A stretch of 64,000 bases of DNA from Candidatus Poribacteria bacterium (GTDB lineage Bacteria > Poribacteria > WGA-4E > WGA-3G), in the NCBI GenBank assembly GCA_022821495.1, contig JAJEDN010000127.1, forward strand, positions 1-64,000, read 5' to 3'. Every line of letters begins with the position of its first letter. Positions within the stretch are counted from its first letter, which is position 1. Made by a program: the position numbers and the translations under genes. The notes under the pieces are model-generated. The model saw only the letters and a list, made by a program, of their open reading frames with translations. It had not been told where the DNA came from and did not search any database. Below are positions 24,552 through 33,556 of the stretch, in pieces.

Positions 24552-25892
24552 TTAGGTATATCGCGTGTTCTGGTATTCAGGGGCATAGAACGCTGGCAGC
24601 AAACTATCCACCCGGAGTAATCCGCGCTGTGTCAGTTGAATCTCATCTGATGTAGCGTTGATGTGCAGCATACCATCGTTTTGCAGCTTTTCGTAAGGTT
24701 CGGCAAAAATATCAAGGATATCTGCGTTGAACTTCGCTTGGAAGTAGGAAGGGCTGATTTTGCCGAGTTTGAGTTGCAGTATCATCTCACGCGTCAACCG
24801 TTCCGATGCTGTCGGTTTCAGCGCGCGGTAGATCGGGAGCCTGTCTTCCGCAAGGTTACCGAGATAATCTCCCCATGAGGGCGCGTTCTGAAAGTGGATC
24901 CCACTGAGGTGAGAGAAAGATGCAACGCCTGTGCCTATCATATCGCTACCCTGCCAAACCGCGTCGCGATAGACGAACTGACAGTGTTTGTCTTTCTTGA
25001 GAACAGTATACGCACTGGATTGTTCATAACCCGCTGCCGCAAACTGTTCAAAGGCGTATTGGTGCCATTCGCGTTTTAATTTCCAGTCTGCCACCGGGAG
25101 CGCATCGCCGCCGAGGATGTCCTTGGAATAGACGGTATTGAACGGCAGTTCGAGTTGATAGATAGTGACACTATCCGGGTCAAGCTCAATCGTCTTTCTG
25201 ACGGTATCGCGCCAACTTTCCCATGTCTCGCCGATCATACCTGAGATGAGGTCAATATTCACCTGATCGAACGCTAATGACTTTATCCACGGTGCGATAC
25301 GGTAGACCTCTTTAGAAAGGTGTGCTCTGCCGTTTTCAGCGAGAATTTCGTCGTTCAGGTTTTCAACGCCGAGACTCAACCGGGTTACGCCGATCGCTTT
25401 GATAGCATCGAGTTTCTTTTCTGTCAGGGTGCCGGGTTCGCATTCAAACGCCACCTCTTCAGCGGCATCCCAAGGCATCACGTTTTTCACTCTATCGACG
25501 AGAGCCGTCAAGTGTTTGACACTGATATAGGAAGGCGTGCCGCCACCGAAGTAAACGAATCGCAAAGGTCTGCCTGCGATTGCGGGTTGCGCGCTGTAAA
25601 GTTCAACCTCTTTCCCCAGGGCATTCAGATAGGTGTCAATTTCGGAACTGTTTTTGTCCGTGTAGACCCGAAAATAACAGAACTTGCACCGTTTCCGACA
25701 GAACGGAATATGGAGGTAAAGCCCTAAGGTCGCATCTGGACGCGGCGGTTCGTCGAGTGCACTATGCACCTCTGGCACATCGGATTCACCCCAGACAGAA
25801 TACGGAGGATAGTTTGAGACGAAAACGCTTCCGACAGTTGTATCTTTTGAATCTATGCCTGCTGTTGCGGGTTCCGGTTTGGTTTCAGGCAT
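24552..25892 (-). CDS. HemW/HemN-like radical SAM protein (coproporphyrinogen III oxidase family)
   Basis: A 446-residue radical SAM enzyme. The [4Fe-4S]-binding motif is HIPFCRKRCKFCYF (CxxxCxxC, residues about 59-72). It is followed by YFGGGTPSYIS, ECEPGTLTEKKL, RLSLGVENLNDEILAENGR and NIDLISGMIGETWESW, the standard HemN/HemW series, and a C-terminal HemN domain. The N-terminal extension of about 50 residues lacks a signal peptide. Family members are oxygen-independent coproporphyrinogen oxidases, haem chaperones, or radical SAM methylases, and the sequence alone does not decide among them. No other haem genes are near. The 181 bp upstream (25893-26073) have no gene. Confidence 0.85.
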   Translation of the reverse strand: MPETKPEPATAGIDSKDTTVGSVFVSNYPPYSVWGESDVPEVHSALDEPPRPDATLGLYLHIPFCRKRCKFCYFRVYTDKNSSEIDTYLNALGKEVELYSAQPAIAGRPLRFVYFGGGTPSYISVKHLTALVDRVKNVMPWDAAEEVAFECEPGTLTEKKLDAIKAIGVTRLSLGVENLNDEILAENGRAHLSKEVYRIAPWIKSLAFDQVNIDLISGMIGETWESWRDTVRKTIELDPDSVTIYQLELPFNTVYSKDILGGDALPVADWKLKREWHQYAFEQFAAAGYEQSSAYTVLKKDKHCQFVYRDAVWQGSDMIGTGVASFSHLSGIHFQNAPSWGDYLGNLAEDRLPIYRALKPTASERLTREMILQLKLGKISPSYFQAKFNADILDIFAEPYEKLQNDGMLHINATSDEIQLTQRGLLRVDSLLPAFYAPEYQNTRYT

Positions 25893-26073
25893 TATCTTTG
25901 CTCCTTTATCCGACTTATGTGTGTCTTGACATGTGCCTAATCCTAAGGCACCGAATGTGATGTATGATGTTGCTATAAGTTTATATTATACTATAACATA
26001 GGGTCAGACGTTGTGTCAATTCTATGTTGACAGCGGCAGCGGTGTATGTAGTATAATTACGCTGAAAACTTAC

Positions 26074-27273
26074 CTATCCAAAGCAGTAGAGAATTCCGTC
26101 CTCGGTGCCGATGTAGATTTTACCGTCTGAGACACTCGGTGATGCAACGATAGATGAACCCGTCTCGAATTGCCATACCGATTCCCCGGTCTTAAGGTCT
26201 AACGCTATGAACAATCCGCGAGTCGTTCCGAGAAAGACGCGGGTGCCGACGACAACAGCTGAAGACTCAATGCGCGCTTTAGCCGTGTAAGTCCAAATCG
26301 GTTCACCGGTTTCCCGTGAGAGCGCGTGTACCATCTTATCGCGGCCACCGATGATAACGGTCTCCTCAGTGAGAGCAGCTGAAGCAAAGAACGGGAATCG
26401 CCGTTTCGGATGCTGATATCGCCACGCAATCTCTCCAGTATCTAAAGCGATTCCGAGTATTTCAGTACCGTATGTACCACAATAGACCCGATCTTCCGAA
26501 ATCGCTGGACTTGCCCCAACATACGCACCGAGGTCTACCTGTTGTGTCTGTGTGCCGTCATCGATGTTAATGACGCGTAGATAACTGTCACACCCCGTCA
26601 GAATCACGAAGTTCGCAGCCTTATCAGAACTGTTCACAGACCGTGTCCAGACACCCGGGGTGCCGTGGACATACCCTTCCGTCTCAAATTTCCAGACCAG
26701 TTCTCCATTTTCTCGCTTGAGGCAGTAGAGGAATCCGTCGTAGGAACCGAATAGCACACGATCGCCAGCAAAATTGGCTGAAGATATGATTTCGCCTTCC
26801 GTGCGAAACTGCCATTTCATTTTATGCGTGTTGCTGTCCACCGCATGAAACACGCCATCACCGTCACCAAAGTAGACGACTCCATCGTGAATAGCGGGTG
26901 ACGCTTTGATCGAGCTGTTCGTCTGATACGTCCACTGCTTCTCACCTGTTTGTGCATCGATAGCGTAAAGGATGCCGTCCAACGCACCGACATAGACCGT
27001 TCCATCGGCGATTGCAGCGGTGGCTTCAATCATGTCCGCTGCCTGAAAAGTCCAGAGCAGTTGGGGATTGTCCGGGAGTTGGGAGGCGGCTACCCCCGTA
27101 AGTTGTGGGTTCCCACGAAAACTTGTCCAGTTACCGAGCGTTGCTTTTGCAATGCTCAGCAGAAGCACAAGGATGAGGAAAGTAGCAGGCACACACCGGT
27201 GTGCCGTAGCCTTTGACTTTTTAAGGGGCATGCGATTCCGATCGCCTGCTCGACTGTCAATAAACCTGTTCAT
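26074..27273 (-). CDS. Exported PQQ-like beta-propeller protein
   Basis: A 399-residue protein (385 if started at the ATG at 27231, MPLKKSK). A signal peptide follows (VPATFLILVLLLSIAKATLG). The body is a series of PQQ/pyrrolo-quinoline-type blades, each with the pattern DGxVYxGxxDGxLYALDAxTGExxW; for example ADGTVYVGALDGILYAIDAQ, GVVYFGDGDGVFHAVDSNT and DGKIYIGTEDGILYCFG. It resembles BamB or outer-membrane propellers rather than a complete quinoprotein dehydrogenase, as the catalytic residues of those enzymes are not apparent. The ORF overlaps the end of the alcohol dehydrogenase gene by 17 bp, so the two are probably translated together. Confidence 0.85.
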   Translation of the reverse strand: MNRFIDSRAGDRNRMPLKKSKATAHRCVPATFLILVLLLSIAKATLGNWTSFRGNPQLTGVAASQLPDNPQLLWTFQAADMIEATAAIADGTVYVGALDGILYAIDAQTGEKQWTYQTNSSIKASPAIHDGVVYFGDGDGVFHAVDSNTHKMKWQFRTEGEIISSANFAGDRVLFGSYDGFLYCLKRENGELVWKFETEGYVHGTPGVWTRSVNSSDKAANFVILTGCDSYLRVINIDDGTQTQQVDLGAYVGASPAISEDRVYCGTYGTEILGIALDTGEIAWRYQHPKRRFPFFASAALTEETVIIGGRDKMVHALSRETGEPIWTYTAKARIESSAVVVGTRVFLGTTRGLFIALDLKTGESVWQFETGSSIVASPSVSDGKIYIGTEDGILYCFG

Positions 27274-28378
27274 AAAGCCTCATAAAGTCTCCAATTTCCA
27301 AAGGACGCGGGTTGAACTGCGCTGTCCACTGCGCAGCCGCTTCCTTTGCCAGCGTCGGTATGTCTGCTGTCCCGATCATATATTGGACAGGGCAATCCCG
27401 AAGTCTGTTCGGTAAATTACCCATCTGCTTGAGTGCTGCGATTCTATCCGCTATATCTCCGTCCGGGTACAGTTCGTGATAGGCTTCTCCGGCGACTGTG
27501 CTATTGAATCGGATGACATGCGGTAACATCAACGCAACAGCGACTCCGTGGATGACATCGTATCTTGCTGTCAACGGGTTGGCGCAGGCGTGAGCGGCAC
27601 CGAGCATCGAGTTTTCTATCGCAAGTCCGGCGAGGTAGGCACCGAACAGCATTTTGCTGCGGGCTGCGGAACTGTTAGGTCCAAGCGATGCTTCAAAGTG
27701 AGTATCTAACAACTCCCACGCATGCCGTGCGAACATCTGGGACATCGGGTTGTGTCGCGTCGAGACATAACTTTCAAGAGCGTGTGCGACAGCATCTATC
27801 GCCGTAATTGCTGCAATCGGTCTCGGCAAAGTTTTGGTGAGCGTTCCATCCAAAATCACAGTCTCAAATCTTGCTTTTTTATCGCCACACGCCATTTTGA
27901 TGTGTGTGTCTGCTTGTGAGATAAGTGCGAAGGACTGTGCCTCGCTGCCGGTGCCAATGGTTGTGGGGACACCAATAGAGGGCAGCATCGGTTCTGTTGC
28001 CTTATTCGTACCCCAGTAGTCCTCCATCTTACCGCCATTTGTGAGTAGGAAGTTCGCGCCTTTCGCACAATCCATCGGGCTACCGCCACCGAGTCCGATG
28101 ATGCAATCTATCGGCGCGTTGGTTTTCGCGACTTCAACAGCCGCTTCGACGTTTTCTGTTGTCGGATTGGACCTAACATCCGCATAAACGTAGGCGGCGA
28201 TCCGTTCGCTCTGCAGTGCTGAGACGGCTCTCGCAAGAATCCCCACTTTTTCGATGCCCGGATCTGTAACGAGGAGAACCCGACTCCCGCCGAACGAGCG
28301 CGTCAACTCACCGAGCCTTTCAAGCGTGTTATCACCGAAGATAACCTGTTGTTTCAGTTCACAATCAAAGGTTTCCAT
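27257..28378 (-). CDS. Iron-containing alcohol dehydrogenase
   Basis: A 373-residue group III (Fe-ADH) dehydrogenase. The NAD-binding half shows IIGLGGGSPMDCAKGANFLL (residues about 91-110). The metal half shows AIDAVAHALESYVSTRHNPM, the typical first metal-ligand block, with ENSMLGAAHACANPLTARY and DVIHGVAVALMLPHVIRFN holding the histidine ligands. Length is normal. Substrates for the family range from ethanol and butanol to 1,3-propanediol and maleylacetate; none can be chosen. The gene is followed by the overlapping PQQ-propeller gene. Confidence 0.92.
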   Translation of the reverse strand: METFDCELKQQVIFGDNTLERLGELTRSFGGSRVLLVTDPGIEKVGILARAVSALQSERIAAYVYADVRSNPTTENVEAAVEVAKTNAPIDCIIGLGGGSPMDCAKGANFLLTNGGKMEDYWGTNKATEPMLPSIGVPTTIGTGSEAQSFALISQADTHIKMACGDKKARFETVILDGTLTKTLPRPIAAITAIDAVAHALESYVSTRHNPMSQMFARHAWELLDTHFEASLGPNSSAARSKMLFGAYLAGLAIENSMLGAAHACANPLTARYDVIHGVAVALMLPHVIRFNSTVAGEAYHELYPDGDIADRIAALKQMGNLPNRLRDCPVQYMIGTADIPTLAKEAAAQWTAQFNPRPLEIGDFMRLYEQVY

Positions 28379-28489
28379 ATATGAATCCGCTATAATATAG
28401 CGCGCGTATTGTGCGTGCCGATAAAAGATCGTAGCCTATAATAAATCTATAAAAAAGGATACCAGAATCGGGAGCGGAAAGTCAAGGGA

Positions 28490-29263
28490 TTAGATAGATA
28501 GGGCGCGAAGGTCATCGCTCTGCCAGCTGACGGTGCGGTCATCAATCTTCACTGCGCCGCGTTTCAGGTACCCGTCAATGGATTTACCCTCAAGGACCCG
28601 GACTTCAAACGTATAGGGTGGATCAATTTTAAAGGGTGGGATCTCAGCGAGATTTTGACAAGCCGTCGCAGCGGTCTCTCGAATCAGTTCTCGCGACCGT
28701 TGTGGCGAGAGATGCAACGCGAGTTCCTGTCCAAGTCCCTGTTTGGTTTCGACACCATAAATATCAGGTACCAGTTGCTTGGCTTCAACAATTGCTTTAT
28801 CGTCGCCGGAGATGAAAACCGTTGGGACATTAAAAGTTCCTGCCAACGCTGCACGGCATCCAAACTCTCCGATCATCTCCCCGTTGAGTTTATAGTATTC
28901 GATTGACAAAGACGAATATGTATGACTCAACGGCGCGTTTGGCGTGCCTGCCATGGCGTGTTGTCCTACGAAAAAGAGTGCGTCGTAGGTCTGGTCAAGA
29001 TAGTAGGGCGGACGAATCGGTCCCCGCGCAATTAACTTCGCTGCAGGATGAAACGCAAGCACATCGATCCCGCCAGTCCCGTGTCCGTCCCAGACCACAA
29101 TTTCTGCGTCTGCATCCACATCAAGGATACCATCAACAGCAGCATTTACCTCTTCGGTCAATAATCCCATGGCTGCTTGTTTCTGGGGACCTTCTTCACG
29201 GGTTTGGCTGAAGCGAGATACCATCGCAACGCCTTCTAAATCGGTTAGAATGTAAATCTTCAT
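28490..29263 (-). CDS. M55 D-aminopeptidase family protein (DppA-like)
   Basis: A 257-residue zinc peptidase starting MKIYILTDLEGVAMVSRF. The TDLEG motif near residue 8 is the conserved N-terminus of M55 enzymes and supports the ATG at 29263 over an upstream in-frame GTG. DGHGTGG (about residues 71-77) and GQHAMAGTPNAPLSHTYSS (about 114-132) contain further metal-binding residues. DppA is a self-compartmentalised D-Ala-specific aminopeptidase. Length is near the family norm of about 270. It lies between korB and the alcohol dehydrogenase, with no clear operon partner. Confidence 0.9.
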   Translation of the reverse strand: MKIYILTDLEGVAMVSRFSQTREEGPQKQAAMGLLTEEVNAAVDGILDVDADAEIVVWDGHGTGGIDVLAFHPAAKLIARGPIRPPYYLDQTYDALFFVGQHAMAGTPNAPLSHTYSSLSIEYYKLNGEMIGEFGCRAALAGTFNVPTVFISGDDKAIVEAKQLVPDIYGVETKQGLGQELALHLSPQRSRELIRETAATACQNLAEIPPFKIDPPYTFEVRVLEGKSIDGYLKRGAVKIDDRTVSWQSDDLRALSI

Positions 29264-29378
29264 GAGTGCGTGTGGTGTGTGTCGGACCAAATCTCATCGC
29301 GAGGCAAACTTCTGCTACAAGTACCTACCTGTTACAGTACAGGGTGTGTGTCTACTACCTTTAAAGTATCGTGCGATA

Positions 29379-30431
29379 CTATGACACAGTCCATGTTTCG
29401 CCGTCGTTGAGAAGTGCCTCAAGGTCACCGTCTCCTGTGCGTTCTTTTGCGGTTCGGATCTGGTTCGTCATCAAGTCTTCGTAGCATGGATGCCGGACAC
29501 TGCGGAAGATACCCATCGGATGCGGCATATCAGATGTATCACTCATCCCGGCGAGGAAGTTCGCCAAGGTAGTATCCTCAGCGTACTGATCGTGGACGAT
29601 GAGATCATCGGTGGAGTACTCACCGTTTGTGATGTCAACAACTTCCGGTTGGAAACCGTTGAGTCGGATACCTTTATCGTGTTCTGCCCCAAAAACGAGC
29701 GGTTCACCGTGCTCAAGAAGCACCGTATTATCGGTCTTAAACTCTTTTTCTCTGTAGAGTTCAAAGGTAGCATCATTAAAGATATGGCAATTTTGGTAGA
29801 TCTCGATGAAAGAGGTGCCTTTATGCTCAAAGGCAGCCTTAAGCATCGGACGTAAATGCCCTGAATCTATGTCAACAGAACGCGCTACGAATGTGGCACC
29901 GGAAGCCAATGCAAGGCTAATCGGATTAAAGGGGGTATCCAACGACAGGGACCCAAGTGGCGTGGAACTGCTCTTTTTGCCACGCTCTGATGTAGGTGAG
30001 TATTGACCTTTCGTGAGTCCGTAAATACGGTTGTTGAACAGCAGCACATTAATGTCAAAATTGCGGCGCATCAAGTGAATGAAATGGTTACCCCCGATTG
30101 AGAGCGCATCGCCATCCCCCGTAATCACCCAAACAGAGAGATCAGGATTCGCTGTTTTAACACCAGAAGCGATCGTCGGTGCCCTGCCGTGGATGGTATG
30201 GAAACCGTAAGTGTTCATATAGTACGGGAACCGACTTGAACACCCGATGCCAGAAATAAAGACTACATTTTCTTTGGGGATGCCGAGGTCTGGCATAATG
30301 TGTTGCGTCTGGGCAAGGATGGAGTAGTCACCGCAACCTGGACACCAGCGGACATCTTGATCGGACTCAAAATCCTTTTTTGTGAGCGTGGGTGCCCCGC
30401 CTGGAATACGTGAAGTTCTTTTCCTTTTCAT
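29379..30431 (-). CDS. korB: 2-oxoacid:ferredoxin oxidoreductase, beta subunit (KorB-like)
   Basis: A 350-residue thiamine-diphosphate-binding subunit. It contains DVRWCPGCGDYSIL (cluster ligand cysteines, residues about 26-39), GIGCSSRFPYYMNTYGFHTI, and the TPP motif VITGDGDALSIGGNHFIHLMRRNFDINVLLFNN. The start at 30431 has AAAGGTGG 8 bp upstream. Together with KorA it oxidises 2-oxoglutarate (or a related oxoacid) to acyl-CoA with ferredoxin, or runs reductively. The gene follows korA by 27 bp. The single CPGCGD cluster ligation pattern is of the short two-subunit type, without a separate delta ferredoxin. Confidence 0.92.
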   Translation of the reverse strand: MKRKRTSRIPGGAPTLTKKDFESDQDVRWCPGCGDYSILAQTQHIMPDLGIPKENVVFISGIGCSSRFPYYMNTYGFHTIHGRAPTIASGVKTANPDLSVWVITGDGDALSIGGNHFIHLMRRNFDINVLLFNNRIYGLTKGQYSPTSERGKKSSSTPLGSLSLDTPFNPISLALASGATFVARSVDIDSGHLRPMLKAAFEHKGTSFIEIYQNCHIFNDATFELYREKEFKTDNTVLLEHGEPLVFGAEHDKGIRLNGFQPEVVDITNGEYSTDDLIVHDQYAEDTTLANFLAGMSDTSDMPHPMGIFRSVRHPCYEDLMTNQIRTAKERTGDGDLEALLNDGETWTVS

Positions 30432-30458
30432 GATTATTACCACCTTTGGTGTTGGAGG

Positions 30459-32312
30459 CTAAAGGTGTCCTATTTCTTTAAGTATCTCGTCAATTTTGGA
30501 ATGCAGCTCGAAAACGTGGAAAGGTTGTCCCTGCACCTTGTTAAGCCCGATCGTGTCGATGAGATAGGTGCTGCGAATGAGTTGACGGAGTTGCCCGCTG
30601 TTAAGTTCAGGAATTAAAATCTTTTTGAACCTGCTAAGAATGTCGCCTAAATCGTTTGGGAACGGATTAAGATGTCGAAGATGGACATGCCCTACCGGGA
30701 GTCCTCCAGCGACGTAGCTTTCTGCTGCGGTTCGAATCGCGCCGAAAGTACCACCCCATCCGAGTAAGAGGATTTCGCCTTCCTGTGCCCCAAACACTTC
30801 TGTTGGCGGATAGTCATCAGCGACGCGTGCGACCTTTTCAGCACGGATCTCCACCATTTTCTCGTGGTTCTCGGCATCGTAGCTAACGTGTCCTGTTACA
30901 TCCGATTTCTCTAAACCGCCGATGCGGTGCTCTAAACCGGCGGTCCCCGGTTTTGCCCACGGACGCGCCAGTGTCTCTGGATCGCGTAGATACGGTTCAA
31001 ATCCGTTACCGGTATCTGCGCTCACAGCAAAATCGGGTCGAATTTCTGGCAATTCAGAAAGTTGCGGGATTTTCCACGGTTCGGCTCCCATCCCTATGTA
31101 GAGGTCAGAGAGGAATATTACCGGCGTTCTATATTTGATAGCGATGCGACACGCTTCGTAGACAGCGTCAAAACAGTCATACGGACGTGATGAGGCGATG
31201 ATCGGAACAGGAGACTCACCGTTCCTACCGTAAAACATCTGCAACAGATCCGACTGTTCCGTTTTTGTTGGCATTCCCGTTGACGGACCCGCACGCTGAA
31301 TATTACATATCACGATCGGGAGTTCGGCAATCATCGCAAGGTTAATCGCCTCTGATTTGAGTGCGAGACCAGGACCGCTGCTGCCTGTGACCCCCAGGGC
31401 ACCACTAAAAGCAGCACCGATTGCGACGCCGACAGCGGCGATCTCATCTTCCATCTGCATTGTGACGACACCGAAATTCCGGTATTTAGCGAGTCCATGG
31501 AGAATATCGCTCGCAGGCGTTATCGGGTAGCTGCCATACACCAGCGGCAGACCGGATTGATGTGAAGCCGCAACGAGTCCAAGGACTGTCGCCATATTGC
31601 CTTCGATGTTTCGATAGGTGCCCGGTTCAAACGCCGCGGGTTTCACATCGTAGGAGACAGCGAACTGTTCAGTGGCTTCGCAGTAGGTATTTCCAGCGCG
31701 AAGTGCGAGGATATTGCCTTCGATGAATTGCGGTTTTTGGGCGAACTTGGTTTTCACCCATTTCATCGCGTATTCCATCGGGCGATTATAAAGCCAGAGA
31801 ATCATACCGAGCGCGAAAAAGTTCTTACACAGATCCATTTCGCGGGTTGTCAACTGCGTTGCTTCGAGGGCTTTGCGAGTGAGTTGTGTTAATTCAACGC
31901 GGAAAACCTGATATTTTGTAAATTTATCATCTTCGAGCGGATCTTCTTCATATCCAGCGAGACGTAGATTGCGGCGCGCAAAATTATTAGAATTTACGAT
32001 GAGGATGCCGTTAGGTTTGAGCTTATGGAGATGGACCTTTAAAGCGGCGGGATTCATCGCTACGAGTACATCGCAGAGATCTCCGGGGGTGTGGATTTGT
32101 TCGCTTGAGAAGTGGAGTTGGAACCCGGACACACCTGCTAACGATCCGGCGGGTGCACGAATCTCGGCGGGGTAGTCGGGTAGGGTTGCGACATCGTTAC
32201 CAATGAGGGCGGTGGTCTCTGTCATTTGTGTGCCAATGGTCTGTGAACCATCGCCGGAGTCGCCAGCAAATAGGATTGTCGCTTCCTCGAGTTGCTCTAC
32301 TGGCTTGCGCAT
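30459..32312 (-). CDS. korA: 2-oxoacid:ferredoxin oxidoreductase, fused gamma-alpha subunit (KorA-like)
   Basis: A 617-residue subunit with the ATG at 32312 behind AAGGAAG. Residues about 10-190 are the gamma domain (LFAGDSGDGSQTIGTQMTET). The alpha domain starts near residue 215 (GNMATVLGLVAASHQSGLPL, YGSYPITPASDILHGLA, MQMEDEIAAVGVAIGAAFSG, GSSGPGLALKSEAINLA). The fusion is common in two-subunit Kor enzymes. Its partner KorB follows directly, and two CBS-domain genes precede it on the same strand. Confidence 0.93.
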   Translation of the reverse strand: MRKPVEQLEEATILFAGDSGDGSQTIGTQMTETTALIGNDVATLPDYPAEIRAPAGSLAGVSGFQLHFSSEQIHTPGDLCDVLVAMNPAALKVHLHKLKPNGILIVNSNNFARRNLRLAGYEEDPLEDDKFTKYQVFRVELTQLTRKALEATQLTTREMDLCKNFFALGMILWLYNRPMEYAMKWVKTKFAQKPQFIEGNILALRAGNTYCEATEQFAVSYDVKPAAFEPGTYRNIEGNMATVLGLVAASHQSGLPLVYGSYPITPASDILHGLAKYRNFGVVTMQMEDEIAAVGVAIGAAFSGALGVTGSSGPGLALKSEAINLAMIAELPIVICNIQRAGPSTGMPTKTEQSDLLQMFYGRNGESPVPIIASSRPYDCFDAVYEACRIAIKYRTPVIFLSDLYIGMGAEPWKIPQLSELPEIRPDFAVSADTGNGFEPYLRDPETLARPWAKPGTAGLEHRIGGLEKSDVTGHVSYDAENHEKMVEIRAEKVARVADDYPPTEVFGAQEGEILLLGWGGTFGAIRTAAESYVAGGLPVGHVHLRHLNPFPNDLGDILSRFKKILIPELNSGQLRQLIRSTYLIDTIGLNKVQGQPFHVFELHSKIDEILKEIGHL

Positions 32313-32429
32313 CACAATTGCTTCCTTTTTGTGTGATAGGTGCACGCTTGGGAAACGCGCCTGCGAGATGTTAGGACATAGGGTTCGCGCTCGGAAACCG
32401 CACCTGAGAAATATGTAAATTTTAAACGT

Positions 32430-32963
32430 CTACGCGCCCTCTCGGGCTTTAAGGGCATCCCGAACCGGTCTCGGTGGTAGTGTTAAGACTTCCTGCGGAA
32501 ATTCCTCTACAAGATAAGAGATTACGTCACGAATGGATACCATGCCGATCGGACGATTCTCACTGTCAACGATTGGGAGATGTCGATAACCACCTTGTGC
32601 CATGTAGAGAATAGCGATGTTCAGTGTGTCTTCCTGTTGTGCCGTCTGTGGAGCTGCTATCATGAATTCTTTAACGCCGATGACATCCAGATCTCCAACC
32701 TGCTTGTTGAGAATTTTGTTTAATACGTCGCGTTCACTAAAAATTCCACAGAGCGTGCCATTTTCAACCACGGGTGCTGCGCCTATTTTGTGGGCTAAGA
32801 GCAGGTCAATTGCCTCGTTTGTGCTACAACTGATGTCAATGGTGACAATCGGACGCATCAGCTCTTTCAGTGAAATCTGGATTTCTTGGGCACTCCATGC
32901 TTTTAATGCAGCATCTTCGTCCATCTTCTCTAATTCTTCATCTATTGCCAAGTCGTACAGCAT
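32430..32963 (-). CDS. CBS-domain protein (tandem pair) next to the Kor operon
   Basis: A 177-residue protein with a 30-residue acidic N-terminal helix followed by one Bateman module of two CBS domains: MRPIVTIDISCSTNEAIDLL... GIFSERDVLNKIL and MIAAPQTAQQEDTLNIAILY... GMVSIRDVISYLV. Such modules bind adenine nucleotides and act as energy sensors. It ends 117 bp before korA, and its start lies 11 bp after the other CBS gene. Control of the oxidoreductase by AMP/ATP or NAD is an inference from position only. Confidence 0.9.
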   Translation of the reverse strand: MLYDLAIDEELEKMDEDAALKAWSAQEIQISLKELMRPIVTIDISCSTNEAIDLLLAHKIGAAPVVENGTLCGIFSERDVLNKILNKQVGDLDVIGVKEFMIAAPQTAQQEDTLNIAILYMAQGGYRHLPIVDSENRPIGMVSIRDVISYLVEEFPQEVLTLPPRPVRDALKAREGA

Positions 32964-32974
32964 GGTTACGCCTC

Positions 32975-33403
32975 CTAATCCTGATGTTCTATGAATATAG
33001 CGATATGTTCGAGAATATCACGGGTCGAAATGATTCCGATCGGATATGCCTCGTTTTGGTCGTCCCAGACGCAGAGCGGAACATGCCGAAAGTGTCCGAG
33101 ATGCATCAAATTTAATGCAAAAGCAATCGGGTCACTCGCACGAAGTGCCTCCGGGTCCGGGGTCATAACCTGTTCAACCTTAAATTCTGTGGGCGCGGCG
33201 CGCTGCCCGCTGACGTGCTGCAGCAAGTCCCGTTCCGTGATGATACCGACCAACTGCTCATCCTCATCAACGACGAGAACACACCCACGTCTTCCTTCTT
33301 GCATCATATCAATGACAATAGAGACAGGCGACCCGATAGGTACAGTGGCAGGTTGTTTGTAATCTAAGGTGCTGATCGGTAGAGACAGCGTTCTCGCATC
33401 CAT
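32975..33403 (-). CDS. CBS-domain protein (second of two)
   Basis: A 142-residue protein consisting almost entirely of two CBS domains: ATVPIGSPVSIVIDMMQEGR... GIITERDLLQHVSG and MTPDPEALRASDPIAFALNL... GIISTRDILEHIAIF. It is the first gene of the CBS-CBS-korA-korB run. Its layout mirrors its neighbour (VxERDLL, STRDIL), so the pair probably arose by duplication and may form a heteromer. Ligand unknown. Confidence 0.9.
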   Translation of the reverse strand: MDARTLSLPISTLDYKQPATVPIGSPVSIVIDMMQEGRRGCVLVVDEDEQLVGIITERDLLQHVSGQRAAPTEFKVEQVMTPDPEALRASDPIAFALNLMHLGHFRHVPLCVWDDQNEAYPIGIISTRDILEHIAIFIEHQD

Positions 33404-33556
33404 CGCGTCTATTCCTTTAGTATAACGTCAGAAAACAGATTTCAGTTTCTTATTCTCTTGTTAAAAAGGATACCACATTTTTCAGGGATTTGCAAAAATA
33501 TTTTCGGCGGAAAATTCATACCGAATTTTGTAGGCTTCGTTCGATGTGTCCGGCAT

